Below are positions 8,879 to 18,675 of a DNA stretch of 64,000 bases, piece after piece. Below the pieces are notes generated by a model that worked only from the letters and a program-made list of their open reading frames with translations, was not told the DNA's origin and did not search any database. Origin of the DNA: Caballeronia glathei (GTDB lineage Bacteria > Pseudomonadota > Gammaproteobacteria > Burkholderiales > Burkholderiaceae); assembly GCF_000698595.1 (NCBI RefSeq), contig NZ_JFHC01000017.1, positions 1-64,000 of the forward strand, read 5' to 3'. Each line of letters starts with the position of its first letter. Positions within the stretch are counted from its first letter, which is position 1. The position numbers were made by a program, and so were the translations under genes.

Positions 8879-9643
8879 TCATGCCAGCACGGCGGAAATG
8901 AAGTCCTGCGTGCGGCGCTGGCGCGGCTGCGAAAGCACTTGCTCGGGCGGTCCCGCTTCCACGACCTGCCCCTGATCCATGAACACGACGCGATTTGCCA
9001 CCTCGCGCGCGAAGCCAAGTTCATGCGTGACGACGATCATCGTCATGCCGCTCTTCGCGAGATCGCGCATCACGGCGAGCACTTCGCCGACGAGTTCGGG
9101 ATCGAGAGCGGACGTCGGCTCGTCGAACAGCATCAGTTGCGGATGCATCGCGAGCGCACGTGCGATCGCCACGCGCTGCTGCTGGCCGCCCGACAGTTCG
9201 ACCGGATAGGCATCGCACTTATGGCCGAGCCCCACGCGTTCGAGCAGCGCGCGCGCTTCGTCGCACGCTTCGACGCGCGGGCGCTTCAGCACCTGCACGG
9301 GCCCTTCGATCACGTTCTCCAGCACCGTCATGTGCGGAAAGAGGTTAAAGCGCTGGAACACCATGCCTGTCGCGAGCCGCTGCCGCGCGATCTGCTTCTC
9401 CGACAATTCATGAAGCTTGTTGCCGGATTGCCGGAAGCCGAGCAGTTCGCCGTTGACCCAGAGCGAGCCGTCGCTCACGGCTTCGAGCTGGTTGATGCAG
9501 CGCAGGAAAGTGCTCTTGCCCGAGCCGGACGGGCCGATCACGCAGAGCACTTCGCCCTTGGCGACGTCGAGCGTGATGCCCTTGAGCGCCTGGAACTCGC
9601 CGAACGACTTGCGCACATCGATGGCACGAACGATGGGATTCAT
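8879..9643 (-). CDS. Amino-acid ABC transporter, ATP-binding protein
   Basis: A 254-residue ATPase of the GlnQ/HisP type. Walker A is GPSGSGKST, the signature is LSGGQQQR, Walker B is [12 protein letters not shown] and the switch histidine is in VTHE. Two ATGs compete: ATG 9643 has GAGGAG nine bases upstream, whereas at ATG 9652 the same sequence abuts the start, so 9643 is chosen. The ribosome site overlaps the permease stop, indicating coupling. It powers the neighbouring permease at the inner membrane. Confidence 0.92.
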   Translation of the reverse strand: MNPIVRAIDVRKSFGEFQALKGITLDVAKGEVLCVIGPSGSGKSTFLRCINQLEAVSDGSLWVNGELLGFRQSGNKLHELSEKQIARQRLATGMVFQRFNLFPHMTVLENVIEGPVQVLKRPRVEACDEARALLERVGLGHKCDAYPVELSGGQQQRVAIARALAMHPQLMLFDEPTSALDPELVGEVLAVMRDLAKSGMTMIVVTHELGFAREVANRVVFMDQGQVVEAGPPEQVLSQPRQRRTQDFISAVLA

Positions 9644-9656
9644 TTGCGTCATCTCC

Positions 9657-10532
9657 TCAATGGCGGCTCGACGGCCGGCCCGCGCCGCGCGCAAAGCGCC
9701 GCTCGACACGCGTCTGCAGGAACGAGAGCACCGTGACCACCGCGAGATACCAGACCGCAGCGACGATCAGCAGTTCGATCACGCGGCCGTTCGCGTAGTA
9801 GATGTTCTGCGCGTTGTGCAGCATTTCCGCATACTGGATCACGCTCGCGAGCGAAGTCAGCTTGACCATGCCGACCAGCTCGTTGCCGATCGGCGGCACG
9901 ATCACGCGCATCGCCTGCGGGAGGATGATGCGGCGCAATGCCTGAAGACGCGGCATGCCGATCGACTTCGCCGCCTCGTATTGCCCGGTATCCACCGAGA
10001 GCAGGCCCGCTCGCACCACTTCCGACGTGTACGCGCCCTGGTTGATGCCGAGGCCGAGGATGGCCGCGAGAAACGGCGTCATCACGTCGACGGTGCGCCA
10101 CGCGAACACGCCCGGAATGCCGATGCTCGGAAAGATCAGCGCGAGGTTGAACCAGAGCAGCAGTTGCAGGATCACCGGCGTGCCGCGAAAGAGCCACACG
10201 TAGCCTTGCGAAATCGTGCTCAGCACCGGATTGCTCGACAGCCGCATCACCGCGGTGATCACGCCGAGCGCGATACCGACCGCCATCGCGAGGATCGTCA
10301 TGACGATCGTGTTGCCGAGACCGATCAGGATCGAGCGCGCCGTGAGGAACCGGCCAACGTATTGCCATTCGATCTGTCCGCGCGCAAACGCGGCAATGAT
10401 GTAGCCGATCACGACGACGATCGCCGCCGATGCCACGTAGCGTCCCCAGTACCGCCGGCGCACGCGCTCGAGCTTCGGCTGCCCGGCGCCGGGGGCGACG
10501 CCGCGCTCCGCCTGTTCCGCTGCACTCAACAT
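9657..10532 (-). CDS. Amino-acid ABC transporter, permease (HisM/GlnP type)
   Basis: A 291-residue inner-membrane permease. The start at 10532 has GGAGG six bases upstream and overlaps the end of the argH-like gene by 7 bp. There is one N-terminal membrane segment (about residues 32-50) before the core permease domain, which starts [18 protein letters not shown]. The EAA loop is [25 protein letters not shown] single permease gene implies a homodimer. Family-level specificity is polar amino acids. Confidence 0.9.
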   Translation of the reverse strand: MLSAAEQAERGVAPGAGQPKLERVRRRYWGRYVASAAIVVVIGYIIAAFARGQIEWQYVGRFLTARSILIGLGNTIVMTILAMAVGIALGVITAVMRLSSNPVLSTISQGYVWLFRGTPVILQLLLWFNLALIFPSIGIPGVFAWRTVDVMTPFLAAILGLGINQGAYTSEVVRAGLLSVDTGQYEAAKSIGMPRLQALRRIILPQAMRVIVPPIGNELVGMVKLTSLASVIQYAEMLHNAQNIYYANGRVIELLIVAAVWYLAVVTVLSFLQTRVERRFARGAGRPSSRH

Positions 10533-11959
10533 GTCGGACCTCCATATTCCCGAGCCCACGCGCGCTGCGTGCCGAGCGCGGTTTTCAGGCGCGCGATCTG
10601 CTCTTCGACGCGCAGGGGCGCCGTGCCGCCGAAGCCGCTGCGCGCGGCCACCGCCGTTTCGAGCTGCACGCGTTCGAGCACGCCCGCGTCGAGGCGCGGA
10701 TCGATCTGCGCGAGTGTCGCCAGCGACACCTCGCCCAACTCGATCTGCTGCTCTTCGCAGGCGCGCACCAGCGCGCCCGTGATTTCATGCGCCTCGCTGA
10801 ATGGGATGCCCTTCAGCGCGAGCCAGTCGGCCACTTCGGTGGCGAGCGTGAAGCCGAGCGGCGCCTGGCGGCGCAGTTCATCGACGTTCACGCGCATGGT
10901 CCGGATCATGCCTGCCATGGCGGGCAGCACGAGACCGAGCGTGTCGATGCTGTCGAAGGCGGCGGTCTTGTCCTCCGCGAGATCGCGGTTGTACGCGAGG
11001 GGCAACGACTTGAGCGTCGCGAGCAGGCCGCTCAGGTTGCCGATCAGGCGCCCCGCCTTGCCGCGCGTCAGTTCGGCAATGTCGGGATTCTTCTTCTGCG
11101 GCATGATCGAGCTGCCGGTGGCGTAGCCGTCGTCGAGTTCGACCCAGCGGAACTGGCGCGAGGTCCAGAGGATCACTTCTTCCGAAAGCCGCGACAGATT
11201 GACCGCCAGCATGCTCGTGATGAACAGGAACTCGGCGACGTGGTCGCGCGAGGCGACGGCATCGATGGAGTTTTCGCACGGTGCGTCGTAGCCAAGTTCG
11301 GCGGCCGAGAGCGCCGGGTTCACGCAGATCGCCGAGCCGGCGAGCGCCGCGGCGCCCAGCGGCGAGCGCGCGCTGCGGCGGTCCCAGTCCTTCAGGCGGT
11401 CCACGTCGCGATAGATCGATTGCGCGTGCGCCAGCAACTGATGTGCGAACACGACCGGCTGCGCGGGCTGCAGGTGCGTGAAACCGGTGCTGATGCTGCG
11501 CACGTGCGTCTCGGCCTGGGCGACCAGCGCGTCCTGCAGCGCAATGACGTCGAGGGCGAGCTTGCGGGCCTTGTCGCGCAGGAAGAGGCGCAGGTCGTTC
11601 GCGGCCTGGTCGTTGCGCGAGCGGCCGGCACGCAGCTTGGCGCCTACCGCGCCCAGACGCTGCGTCAGTACGCGTTCGAGGAACGTGTGCACGTCCTCGT
11701 CGTGCATCGACGGGGCCAGCGTGCCGCCGAGGAATTCCGCCTGCACGCGCTCCATCTCGGCGAGCAACTGCTGCACTTCGCCGGCGTTCAAAATGCCCGC
11801 GCGGCTCAGTTCGCGCGCATGGGCCCGGGAGCCGGCCAGATCGTAGGGTGCGAGGCGAAAGAAGCTCGCCTCCGAGCGCGACAGCGCCGTCAATTCGGCC
11901 GCCGGAGCCGATTTGAAGCGTCCGCCCCACAGTCGTTCAGTACCGTCGTTCACCTTCAT
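10526..11959 (-). CDS. argH: Argininosuccinate lyase-like enzyme (aspartase/fumarase superfamily)
   Basis: A 477-residue protein aligned throughout to ArgH: GRSRNDQ at 112-118, THLQPAQ at 161-167 with the catalytic histidine, and the signature GSSIMPQKKNPD at 282-293. ATG 11959 is preceded by GAGG. The symbol reflects family membership. No argG or other arginine gene is nearby, and it heads an operon with an amino-acid ABC transporter, two deacetylase-fold hydrolases and an MmgE/PrpD protein. It may therefore cleave another N-(carboxyalkyl) amino acid; ethylenediamine-disuccinate lyase belongs to this same branch. A catabolic role is inferred. Confidence 0.85.
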   Translation of the reverse strand: MKVNDGTERLWGGRFKSAPAAELTALSRSEASFFRLAPYDLAGSRAHARELSRAGILNAGEVQQLLAEMERVQAEFLGGTLAPSMHDEDVHTFLERVLTQRLGAVGAKLRAGRSRNDQAANDLRLFLRDKARKLALDVIALQDALVAQAETHVRSISTGFTHLQPAQPVVFAHQLLAHAQSIYRDVDRLKDWDRRSARSPLGAAALAGSAICVNPALSAAELGYDAPCENSIDAVASRDHVAEFLFITSMLAVNLSRLSEEVILWTSRQFRWVELDDGYATGSSIMPQKKNPDIAELTRGKAGRLIGNLSGLLATLKSLPLAYNRDLAEDKTAAFDSIDTLGLVLPAMAGMIRTMRVNVDELRRQAPLGFTLATEVADWLALKGIPFSEAHEITGALVRACEEQQIELGEVSLATLAQIDPRLDAGVLERVQLETAVAARSGFGGTAPLRVEEQIARLKTALGTQRAWAREYGGPTC

Positions 11960-12026
11960 CTCGTGCCTCGTCTTCTTTGGATTGAAAGCAGCATAGGGCG
12001 TCAATTTTTTTCTTTGTAGCGAGATT

Positions 12027-12045
12027 TTGGTTCTGTTCTAATCAA
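12027..12045. promoter_or_regulatory. LysR-type dyad in divergent promoter region
   Basis: TTGGTT (12027-12032), seven bases, AATCAA (12040-12045): an almost perfect inverted repeat of the size bound by LysR-type regulators, centred in the 130-bp gap between the argH-like operon and its divergent LysR gene. No experimental support. Confidence 0.5.
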
Positions 12046-12089
12046 GTTTTTCTCAGCATCTCCTTGCGCACCGACGACCTCCGGACCCC

Positions 12090-12977
12090 ATGCGAAGCCG
12101 ACTCCCGCCGCTCAATCCACTGCGCGCATTCGAGGCGACGGCGCGCCATGCAACCGTCGCGAAGGCCGCCGAAGAGTTGAACGTGACCGCGAGCGCGGTG
12201 AGCCATCAGTTGCGCGTGCTGGAGGAATCGCTTGGCGTGACGCTCTTCATCCGTTCGCGCGCGCGCCTGAAGCTCACGCCCGATGGTGAAGCGCTGCTGC
12301 CTTCCGTGCGCGCCGCGTTCGAGATGATCGCGTCGGCTTTCGTGAAGGTCGGGTCGCCGGTGATTGCCGGGGATCTCGTGATATCGGCGCCATTGTCGTT
12401 TACTTCGCGCTGGCTCGCGCGGCATATCGGCGACTTCCTGCGGCAGTATCCGGCGGTCAATCTGAAGGTGATTCCGTCGAACGACGACAAGGAGGTGTAT
12501 TCCCCGGATGTCGACGTCTGCGTGCGGTACGGCGAAGCGCAGTGGCGCGATCGCAGCGTGACGCTGCTCGAGCACCCGACGCTCTTTCCCGTCGTCAGCC
12601 CCGCGCTGATGAACGGCCCGAAGGCGATCCGCTCCGGCGACGACCTGCGCCATTACGCGCTCTTCTGCGAGCATCGCGGATCGTGGATGCGGTGGCTGAT
12701 GGAAGCCGCGGTGGACAAGCCCGAACGGATGCGCGTGCTGGAGATCGGCAACGCGCATATCGCGATCGAGGCCGCGCTGCACGGCCAGGGTGTGGCGCTC
12801 GGCGACAGCATATCCGTACGCGACGACCTCACCGAAGGCACACTCGTGCGGCCGTTCAAGGCGACGGTGCCGTCGCGGCATCCGTATCACATCGTCAGGC
12901 GGCCGGAGCTGGCGGAAGCGCCGCTTGCGTCGGCGTTCGTGTTCTGGCTCGAGAGCAAGGTCCGCGGAGAGTCATAG
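12090..12977 (+). CDS. LysR-family regulator, GcvA-like
   Basis: A 295-residue regulator. The N-terminal winged helix-turn-helix (PPLNPLRAFEATARH; AAEELNVTASAVSHQL) is typical of the GcvA/AmpR branch, followed by a LysR substrate domain from about residue 92 (GDLVISAPLSFTSRWLA). It is transcribed away from the argH-like operon across a 130-bp gap that contains a TTGGTT-N7-AATCAA dyad. It is the obvious candidate to sense the operon's substrate and switch it on. Confidence 0.9.
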   Translation: MRSRLPPLNPLRAFEATARHATVAKAAEELNVTASAVSHQLRVLEESLGVTLFIRSRARLKLTPDGEALLPSVRAAFEMIASAFVKVGSPVIAGDLVISAPLSFTSRWLARHIGDFLRQYPAVNLKVIPSNDDKEVYSPDVDVCVRYGEAQWRDRSVTLLEHPTLFPVVSPALMNGPKAIRSGDDLRHYALFCEHRGSWMRWLMEAAVDKPERMRVLEIGNAHIAIEAALHGQGVALGDSISVRDDLTEGTLVRPFKATVPSRHPYHIVRRPELAEAPLASAFVFWLESKVRGES

Positions 12978-13235
12978 CGTTCTTTCAAGCCGCGCGCGTG
13001 GCCGCCTCGGTCGATGCGGGCATCTGTAACTGCATCGCCTCGGCGATAAGCGCGCACGTTGGATATTCAACGGGCGCCGTGACCGATCGCATCGAGACCG
13101 AACTCTTCGAAACGTGTACCGAACTCCGCCCGAGTGAGAAGGCAAGTATGTCTCCTCCCCGCTTCCAATTGAACGTGCAGCGCGTGAGGCGTGTACCTCC
13201 CGCTTGCTCAGGCCGTGCCCGCCCGCCGCATTGCG

Positions 13236-13811
13236 TTATCGCCCATGGTCGGTGTCAACCTTCGTACCCTCGATACTGATTTGCGGCCCGATAAAGCATG
13301 GGGCGCCGCACGTCATGCCATTTGCAGACGGCATCGAACCGGGGACCTGCTCCTTGCTGACGACGCCCCTGACCAGTTGCCCGTCGTCTCCGACCACGAG
13401 TTGAATGTCGAGTATCGCTCCCGCCGCCGGCGCCCCTGGAAACACGATGTGCATCGTGCCCGTGCAGTCTGCATTGACCTGGTACGTGCCAGTCTCGCCT
13501 TCTGCGAATCCAGCCGTGTTGGTGGCGCCGGGCCGCGGGAGGCCCGTGTTCATCAGAAAGTCCTTGCGGGTGAACGTCCCTTTCCCGTCGAACGTCTGCA
13601 CGGCGACGCCGTCGATGAGTTGCGGAGAAGAATACGGATAGAGCACTCCGCCAGCGATGACGCCCACAAGCGACCCGTGCACGCCAAAGCTGTAGGTGCC
13701 CCTCAGCGTACTGTTGGAGCACTGATGTCCGTCAGCGCGGGCCGCGCCACTGAGCGACATGAGAACCAGCGCTGCTGCCGCTGCGGAGTTGTTCCAGAAC
13801 CTGTGCGTCAT
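13236..13811 (-). CDS. Secreted protein of unknown function
   Basis: A 191-residue protein. AAGGAG lies six bases before ATG 13811, which is preferred over in-frame ATGs at 13817 and 13871. Signal peptide about 1-26 (ending GAARA). The mature part begins HQCSNSTLRGTYSFGVHGS and has four cysteines in total (CSNS, DCTG, TCGAPC), suggesting disulfides. The pattern of TLRGTYSF with TGTYQVNADCTGT recurs in uncharacterised secreted proteobacterial proteins. No enzymatic residues recognised. It is monocistronic in appearance. Confidence 0.7.
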   Translation of the reverse strand: MTHRFWNNSAAAAALVLMSLSGAARADGHQCSNSTLRGTYSFGVHGSLVGVIAGGVLYPYSSPQLIDGVAVQTFDGKGTFTRKDFLMNTGLPRPGATNTAGFAEGETGTYQVNADCTGTMHIVFPGAPAAGAILDIQLVVGDDGQLVRGVVSKEQVPGSMPSANGMTCGAPCFIGPQISIEGTKVDTDHGR

Positions 13812-14676
13812 GATCATCTCCTTCAAGATTAGGCGTCGACGGTGAAACGCATGAGGCCCATTCGTGTCCATCGCCGCAGCCGAGACGTTTCTTTATGAGT
13901 TGAACGGAAAGCTTGCGATGGGGTTGTCCTTCACCCTCGACCTTCGAGAGCTTGATTGGCAGGATGGTGTGCGCCCCGAGGGAAATGAAGCAGCGCGATG
14001 AAGCGAGGCGGCACGACGCGACCATCGGATTCACGCTCAACGAACAGCCATCGACTCCATGCTGCGGCTGACCCGCCGATGGGACAATGGAGGCTGGATA
14101 AAGAAATCGTTAACTCCGTTCGATGTCGCTTCTCGCGAACGACAACACAAAACTGGATCCAGTACGCGGTAGGACGGCATCCCGGAACGCCAACGGTCGT
14201 GACTTGGCGCGTGTGACGGCGTCACGAATCCGACTGCACGGTGTGTCTTCCCGGGCCACGGTTGCTACCGCTGATATGTCTTCGATGCACCTGTCGCAGG
14301 CGGCGAAGCTCCAGACGCACGTTGAAATCTGCGCTAAATATGTGACGGGCCCGTTGGATCTTTTCGTGGTTTCGGGCGCGACATCATCAAGGCTATAGAT
14401 GACCCGTTTTGCATTCGAACGCAGCCCACGCCGGTTCCTTGAGGTCTTTCGACGCGCTACGGTTCACAGCTTGAGCATGGCGCCCATATGGAGTCCGCGG
14501 AGCGTCTCCATGCAAAGCGAACCCTCACGAAGCATAGCCCGTGCCGTTATGCGGTAAACAATGGATTTCAATATCAGCTTCAACTTTCACGAATCAATCA
14601 ACTACGCTTGGGTGACTGGCTACAGACAATGGGTTCGTTTGTAACGAGCGCAATCAACCATTTGAGGTACGCCACC
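13812..14676. other. Gene-poor stretch, 865 bp
   Basis: Between a minus-strand secreted-protein gene and a plus-strand DUF4148 gene. Short open frames are present, but none has both a ribosome site and recognisable sequence. The last 150 bases must hold the promoter of the DUF4148 gene. Nothing else is recognised. Confidence 0.4.
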
Positions 14677-14988
14677 ATGAAATCGCTAATATACGGAATA
14701 CTGCTTGCCTCGGCGCTTGCCGCCCCGGCGTTGTCGCTAGCCCAGTCGAATGCACCGGTGACCCGGGCGCAGGTGGACGCTGAACTCAAGCAGCTCGAAG
14801 CGGCGGGGTATCGGCCTGGTTCTGACAACAATTACTATCCGGCTGACATCATCGCGGCACAGAAACGTGTCAACACGCTCAACGGCACGCCAACGGGATA
14901 CGGAGGCGCAGTGTCCGCCGCGAGTTCGTCCGGACGTCCGCCCGCCACATCGACCTCTGACGCGAGGTCCCTCTTCGGCCACAGCTAG
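14677..14988 (+). CDS. DUF4148 small exported protein
   Basis: A 103-residue protein. ATG 14677 follows TTGAGG. Signal peptide about 1-22 (ending SLAQS), then the DUF4148 core VTRAQVDAELKQLEAAGYRPG with DNNYYPADIIAAQKRV. This family is abundant in Burkholderiales and is periplasmic or surface-located with no established function. The C-terminal third is low-complexity Ser/Ala/Pro. Its upstream region is long, as is usual for stress- or environment-regulated members. Confidence 0.85.
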   Translation: MKSLIYGILLASALAAPALSLAQSNAPVTRAQVDAELKQLEAAGYRPGSDNNYYPADIIAAQKRVNTLNGTPTGYGGAVSAASSSGRPPATSTSDARSLFGHS

Positions 14989-15607
14989 GCCGGGGGCCGT
15001 TTGCGAAGCCTGGACCATTCTGATGCATGTCGGTTCGCACGCCAGCGTTGAATCGAGCGCCAGGCTCCATCTCTAGCGGTCGAACTGCTCGTCCCTTCTC
15101 GACATGCCGATCCGGTTGTCGACGTAGACGCCGCCATCGCACGAATCCTGTACGCCCCGCCGTGGCGAGCTCGCCGCCACGGACAGGCAGGCTGAAGCGC
15201 AAATCGACGCGCGGCCAATGCCCATTCCCTCGCTGACGTTTCGGCATACAAGACAAGCGCGAATATCAGGCTCGGAACGCCTGACGGCGTCAGATTCCAT
15301 TGGGACCCACGCGCAACATGCTATTAGGGCTTAGCCGCATGGAACAACCGCTAATTGACGGCGCTTGTATAACGAGGCGGCCTGCGCACACGAGAGGGAA
15401 GCCGATGCGCCCCGTCTGAATATTCTTCAAACGTGCAACGTTGACCTCCGTTGGATCAGGACAAGTTGCGCGCGGGATGCACGTAATCTTGCACATCGAC
15501 TGCCTGCCCTGCGAGCGAGCCCCTTTTTTCGAAGGTGCTGTGCTATAACCCAATATGCAGTTCGCTCCCGTTCTATGGGTCTTTCAAGTCCACGATGGAG
15601 AAGAATT
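14989..15607. other. Gene-poor stretch, 619 bp
   Basis: Between two small exported-protein genes on the plus strand. CGGCC-N7-GGCCG near 14980-14997 can form a hairpin over the DUF4148 stop. Overlapping short frames on both strands look like GC-rich noise; no gene is supported. Confidence 0.4.
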
Positions 15608-16198
15608 ATGCAAAGACGAAACTTCATGCTCCAGTCGACTGCCGTGCTGGCGCTGGGAGGGCTTGCGCTAGCCGGATGTACCACGACGTCGAACAAGGGT
15701 GACCAGAAAACCGCTGGCGACACGGACGCACGCCGCGCCATCGATTCCGAAGTCGACGCAACGCTGCAGCGCCTCTATGCCACCGTCCGCGGTTCGCAAG
15801 AACTCGTTTCCAAGGCGCGCGGCGTGCTGGTGTTTCCGTCTGTGATCCAGGCGGGCCTGGGGATCGGAGGCCAGTACGGGAAAGGTTCGCTCAGGGTCGG
15901 CGGGTCTACAGTAGGCTATTACAGCACAACGTCGTTGTCCGTCGGTCTGACGGCCGGCGCTCAGTCGAAGGCGCTCATCTTCCTGTTCATGACGCCGGAA
16001 GCGCTCGAAAAGCTTCGCAACTCCAAGGGCTGGGCGGCCGGAGTCGATGCATCGGTGGCGGTCGTCAAGGTCGGTGCAAACGGCGCAATCGACACAGCGA
16101 CAGCCACGTCGCCCGTCGAAGCATTCGTCCTGACGAATGCCGGCCTGATGGCCGACGTGTCGGTGCAAGGCACCAAGGTCAATCCGCTGGATCTTTGA
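15608..16198 (+). CDS. YSC84/BPSL1445-type lipoprotein
   Basis: A 196-residue protein with GGAGAAG before ATG 15608. Lipobox LALAGC places the lipidated cysteine at residue 24. The rest is the Ysc84 domain: ARGVLVFPSVIQAGLGIGGQ, then GYYSTTSLSVGLTAGAQSKA and LIFLFMTPEALEKLRNSKGW. Family members bind lipids; the Burkholderia pseudomallei homologue BPSL1445 is an immunogenic lipoprotein. It probably sits in the outer membrane facing the periplasm. It appears monocistronic. Confidence 0.88.
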   Translation: MQRRNFMLQSTAVLALGGLALAGCTTTSNKGDQKTAGDTDARRAIDSEVDATLQRLYATVRGSQELVSKARGVLVFPSVIQAGLGIGGQYGKGSLRVGGSTVGYYSTTSLSVGLTAGAQSKALIFLFMTPEALEKLRNSKGWAAGVDASVAVVKVGANGAIDTATATSPVEAFVLTNAGLMADVSVQGTKVNPLDL

Positions 16199-16824
16199 GC
16201 GCACAGCAACGTCTATGCGACGGCGCCGCTACCGGGCGGGCTCGATGTGAGCTTCGTGTATTTGGTCATCGATCCCGGCATGCGCCAGCCGCTCGCAGCG
16301 CTATTGTTGAAACAGTTGCACGCGCAATTGCAGGACAGGGAACGGTTGGTCGTCTATGCGGGAAGATGGATAGCTACAGTACCGCGTTCCGTCATCTCGC
16401 CGCGCGTACCGGCACGGCGGATTTTCAGGTGTGCGTTTCCGATGGCGTCAAGTCATTTGCGACAGCGCATCGTACTGACTCGCAAAACCGTGGCAGGCCA
16501 GCACCTCTTCCGTGCGCAGTCCACGGACTAAATTTTTGCGCCTCAGTTTTGATGATGGCGCCGTTCTCGGCACTGACTCCCGATGGCTTGAGAAAGGTCG
16601 CGGTTGCAGCACGGCATTCCCGCTCACAGCTTCAGGCCCATCCGAGCATCGCACGACGGACAATCGGCGCGGCAAGTGCTCGGTGGAATGAACGCGTAAC
16701 AACTGTGATCCGCTGTCAAGGACGGACGTCCCGGAACAGCGAGAGAGCACGTCTCTGCGACGCCTCCTCGTCGACGGCGCATGGAGCCGGACCCGTCAGG
16801 CGTCAGGTGCAGCGTGAACAGTGG
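16199..16824. other. Possible frameshifted gene remnant, 626 bp gap
   Basis: After the lipoprotein stop, one frame reads DVSFVYLVIDPGMRQPLAAL and on to VVYAGR near 16362. From 16366 a second frame continues MDSYSTAFRHLAARTGTADF to about 16480. The switch mid-sequence suggests a decayed gene with a frameshift, but the family is not recognised. The remainder, to the stop of the minus-strand gene at 16825, shows nothing. Confidence 0.25.
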
Positions 16825-17082
16825 TCACTGTGAAGACGCGCCATGATGTGCCGCGGCGATCGCGGCATCGCGCTCCTTCGCCGCTTCCGCCTTCTTGTGA
16901 TCGTAGACTTTCTTCGCGGCATTGACCTTCTTGTTGTAGGCCTTGTTTGCCGCGTCGACCTCCATTCGCATCTGGACGATCGGATCGTTAGTGCCACTTT
17001 GGGCTGCGCCGCCGCCCTGTGCCCAGACCGGCGATGCAAGCGCCAATGTCGCGAGCCCGACGGTTGCCATCATGAGTTTCAC
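16825..17082 (-). CDS. Small periplasmic Lys/Ala-rich protein
   Basis: An 85-residue protein. The start is taken as GTG 17082, which has AGGAG six bases upstream; ATG 17073 and 17070 lie too far from it. The signal peptide ends about residue 22 (SPVWAQ). The mature part is a charged helix with KVNAAKKVYDHKKAEAAKER and an Ala/His tail, likely a short coiled coil. No family recognised. Composition resembles small periplasmic or nucleic-acid-associated proteins, but no function can be stated. Confidence 0.6.
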   Translation of the reverse strand: MKLMMATVGLATLALASPVWAQGGGAAQSGTNDPIVQMRMEVDAANKAYNKKVNAAKKVYDHKKAEAAKERDAAIAAAHHGASSQ

Positions 17083-17862
17083 GATTCTCTCCTGTATTGG
17101 ATGTACAGACATGAAAACGATGTACCGAACGATGCACGATGCCATCCCGACTCCCGCCGTTTTGGACTGGAGACGACCTCGGGCAATCGCGTCCCATGAA
17201 CTTCGGACGAGGCGGAATTTGGAAACGTTCATTTCCGGCGGTCGAGTGAATCAAACTCGCGCGACATGCTTGTCTTATAGACGCGCCTGCGCGTGAATTC
17301 AAGATTCGTAACGTCTTTGATCAGTGAATAGGGGAACACGTCCCATTCCACCTATGCCTCGCCTTACGGTGTCGGTTAAGTGCATAGCCAAACTCACTCA
17401 TTCAGTTATGCCGCATCTCTCAGGATCGTTAGCACATGACAATCTTGCCCTTTGGCTATATGGGTTCTTGCAAGAGTTCGACGTAGATTCTGGAATGCGA
17501 ATATGAAGGTGCTAACGCTTCAGCCTTAATTACATATTGCTTTCTATTTTGCTTGCGCGGAGCGCATCGGATACCGGCGATACTTTCGGACACGCGAGAG
17601 CATGAACGAAGCAGCGTGTGACCTGAAGCTTCAGATAATGAGCGATCCAACGACGGCAGAAATGATGTCACGTGGATTCCTTAAGCTAACGATCTCATGC
17701 CATAGCCCTCAAGAAACGTTTGAACTGCTGGTGCACAATGAACTTGAAATGCCGAATCGCCTGCAGATCGAGGGATGCACGCAAGCAACTGAAGTCCCAC
17801 GCCCTGGCCTCCGCCCATAGCTCTTCCGAATCTCGCGCGGCACCGTTCGCCATGGAGGCGGA
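17083..17862. other. Gene-poor stretch, 780 bp
   Basis: Lower GC than its surroundings. A 72-codon plus-strand frame at 17602-17820 has no good ribosome site and codon choice unlike neighbouring genes, so it is not called. The last 40 bases carry the ribosome site of the next gene. Nothing else recognised. Confidence 0.4.
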
Positions 17863-18675
17863 ATGAAAATGACGGTCGCTTTCCTGATCGCGCTTTTTCT
17901 CCTGACTACGCGCGTGTTGGTCGCCGGTGCGGCAATCCGATATGAGCAAGACGCGACACCCAACGGCGCCGCAACATTCGATATCCCCGGCGCGGCTCTC
18001 ACGTCGAACCAGGAATCGAGCTACGACGAAATGCTGATGGCGAACGGTGTGGACCCGGGTTCAAACAAGGCCCGTGTGATCGTTGCCTGGATTAGACGAA
18101 TCCAGCATGACCCTGTCATAAGGGCCAACGTACACAGCATCAGCAGGCTGTTTATGGATGCTCAGACTCGCGCGAACCTCATGGCGGACGGTGTCGCGCG
18201 TCTCGCTCCCGCAGACCGTCTCAGGTACGCCAGACTCATCACGAAGTTTCTCGACGTGCTCGTACCGCCCGATTGTTTCGGGATGAATGACATGAGTGAG
18301 GTCATGAGCCGCATCAGTCTGAACGAAGTGGCCGACGCCGATATCGATGAATATCTGCAAATTCTCTTGGAAGCGCTTCGAAGCTCTGCATCGGCGGCTC
18401 CGATCGATATCCCGACGCCACAGCAATATGCCGCCGCAGAGATCACACTGGGACGCGCGCTCGCATCAGAACTTGGAAACGACAAGGCGAACCTCACGCG
18501 ATACGAGGCCTATATGGCCAATCCGAAGCGTGCTACGCCCACCGAGGCGTGCTGGGGACTCAGGGTCACGATGCACGCAATCCTAGCCATGCCCGAGCCC
18601 GACCGGGACATTGTCTTGCGCTACGTGGTCACGCCTCGGAGCGCGCAGGTTACGCCGTCCCCGCGCCGGCCCTGA
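17863..18675 (+). CDS. Exported protein of unknown function
   Basis: A 270-residue protein with GGAGG just before ATG 17863. An N-terminal hydrophobic stretch (residues 4-24) is a probable signal peptide or anchor. The remainder is predicted mainly helical, with ANLMADGVARLAPADRLRYA and a Cys-containing loop PPDCFGMND; a second cysteine occurs in TEACWGLRVT, so a disulfide is possible. Family not recognised. Codon use is less GC-biased than in the operons on either side, which could mean recent acquisition. Confidence 0.62.
   Translation: MKMTVAFLIALFLLTTRVLVAGAAIRYEQDATPNGAATFDIPGAALTSNQESSYDEMLMANGVDPGSNKARVIVAWIRRIQHDPVIRANVHSISRLFMDAQTRANLMADGVARLAPADRLRYARLITKFLDVLVPPDCFGMNDMSEVMSRISLNEVADADIDEYLQILLEALRSSASAAPIDIPTPQQYAAAEITLGRALASELGNDKANLTRYEAYMANPKRATPTEACWGLRVTMHAILAMPEPDRDIVLRYVVTPRSAQVTPSPRRP

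Noticed and set aside
12985..13092. Short minus-strand frame ending after the GcvA-like gene
   Set aside because: Looks faintly protein-like but is too short and unrecognised.
17602..17820. 72-codon plus-strand frame
   Set aside because: Weak ribosome site, non-biased codons, no homology recognised.
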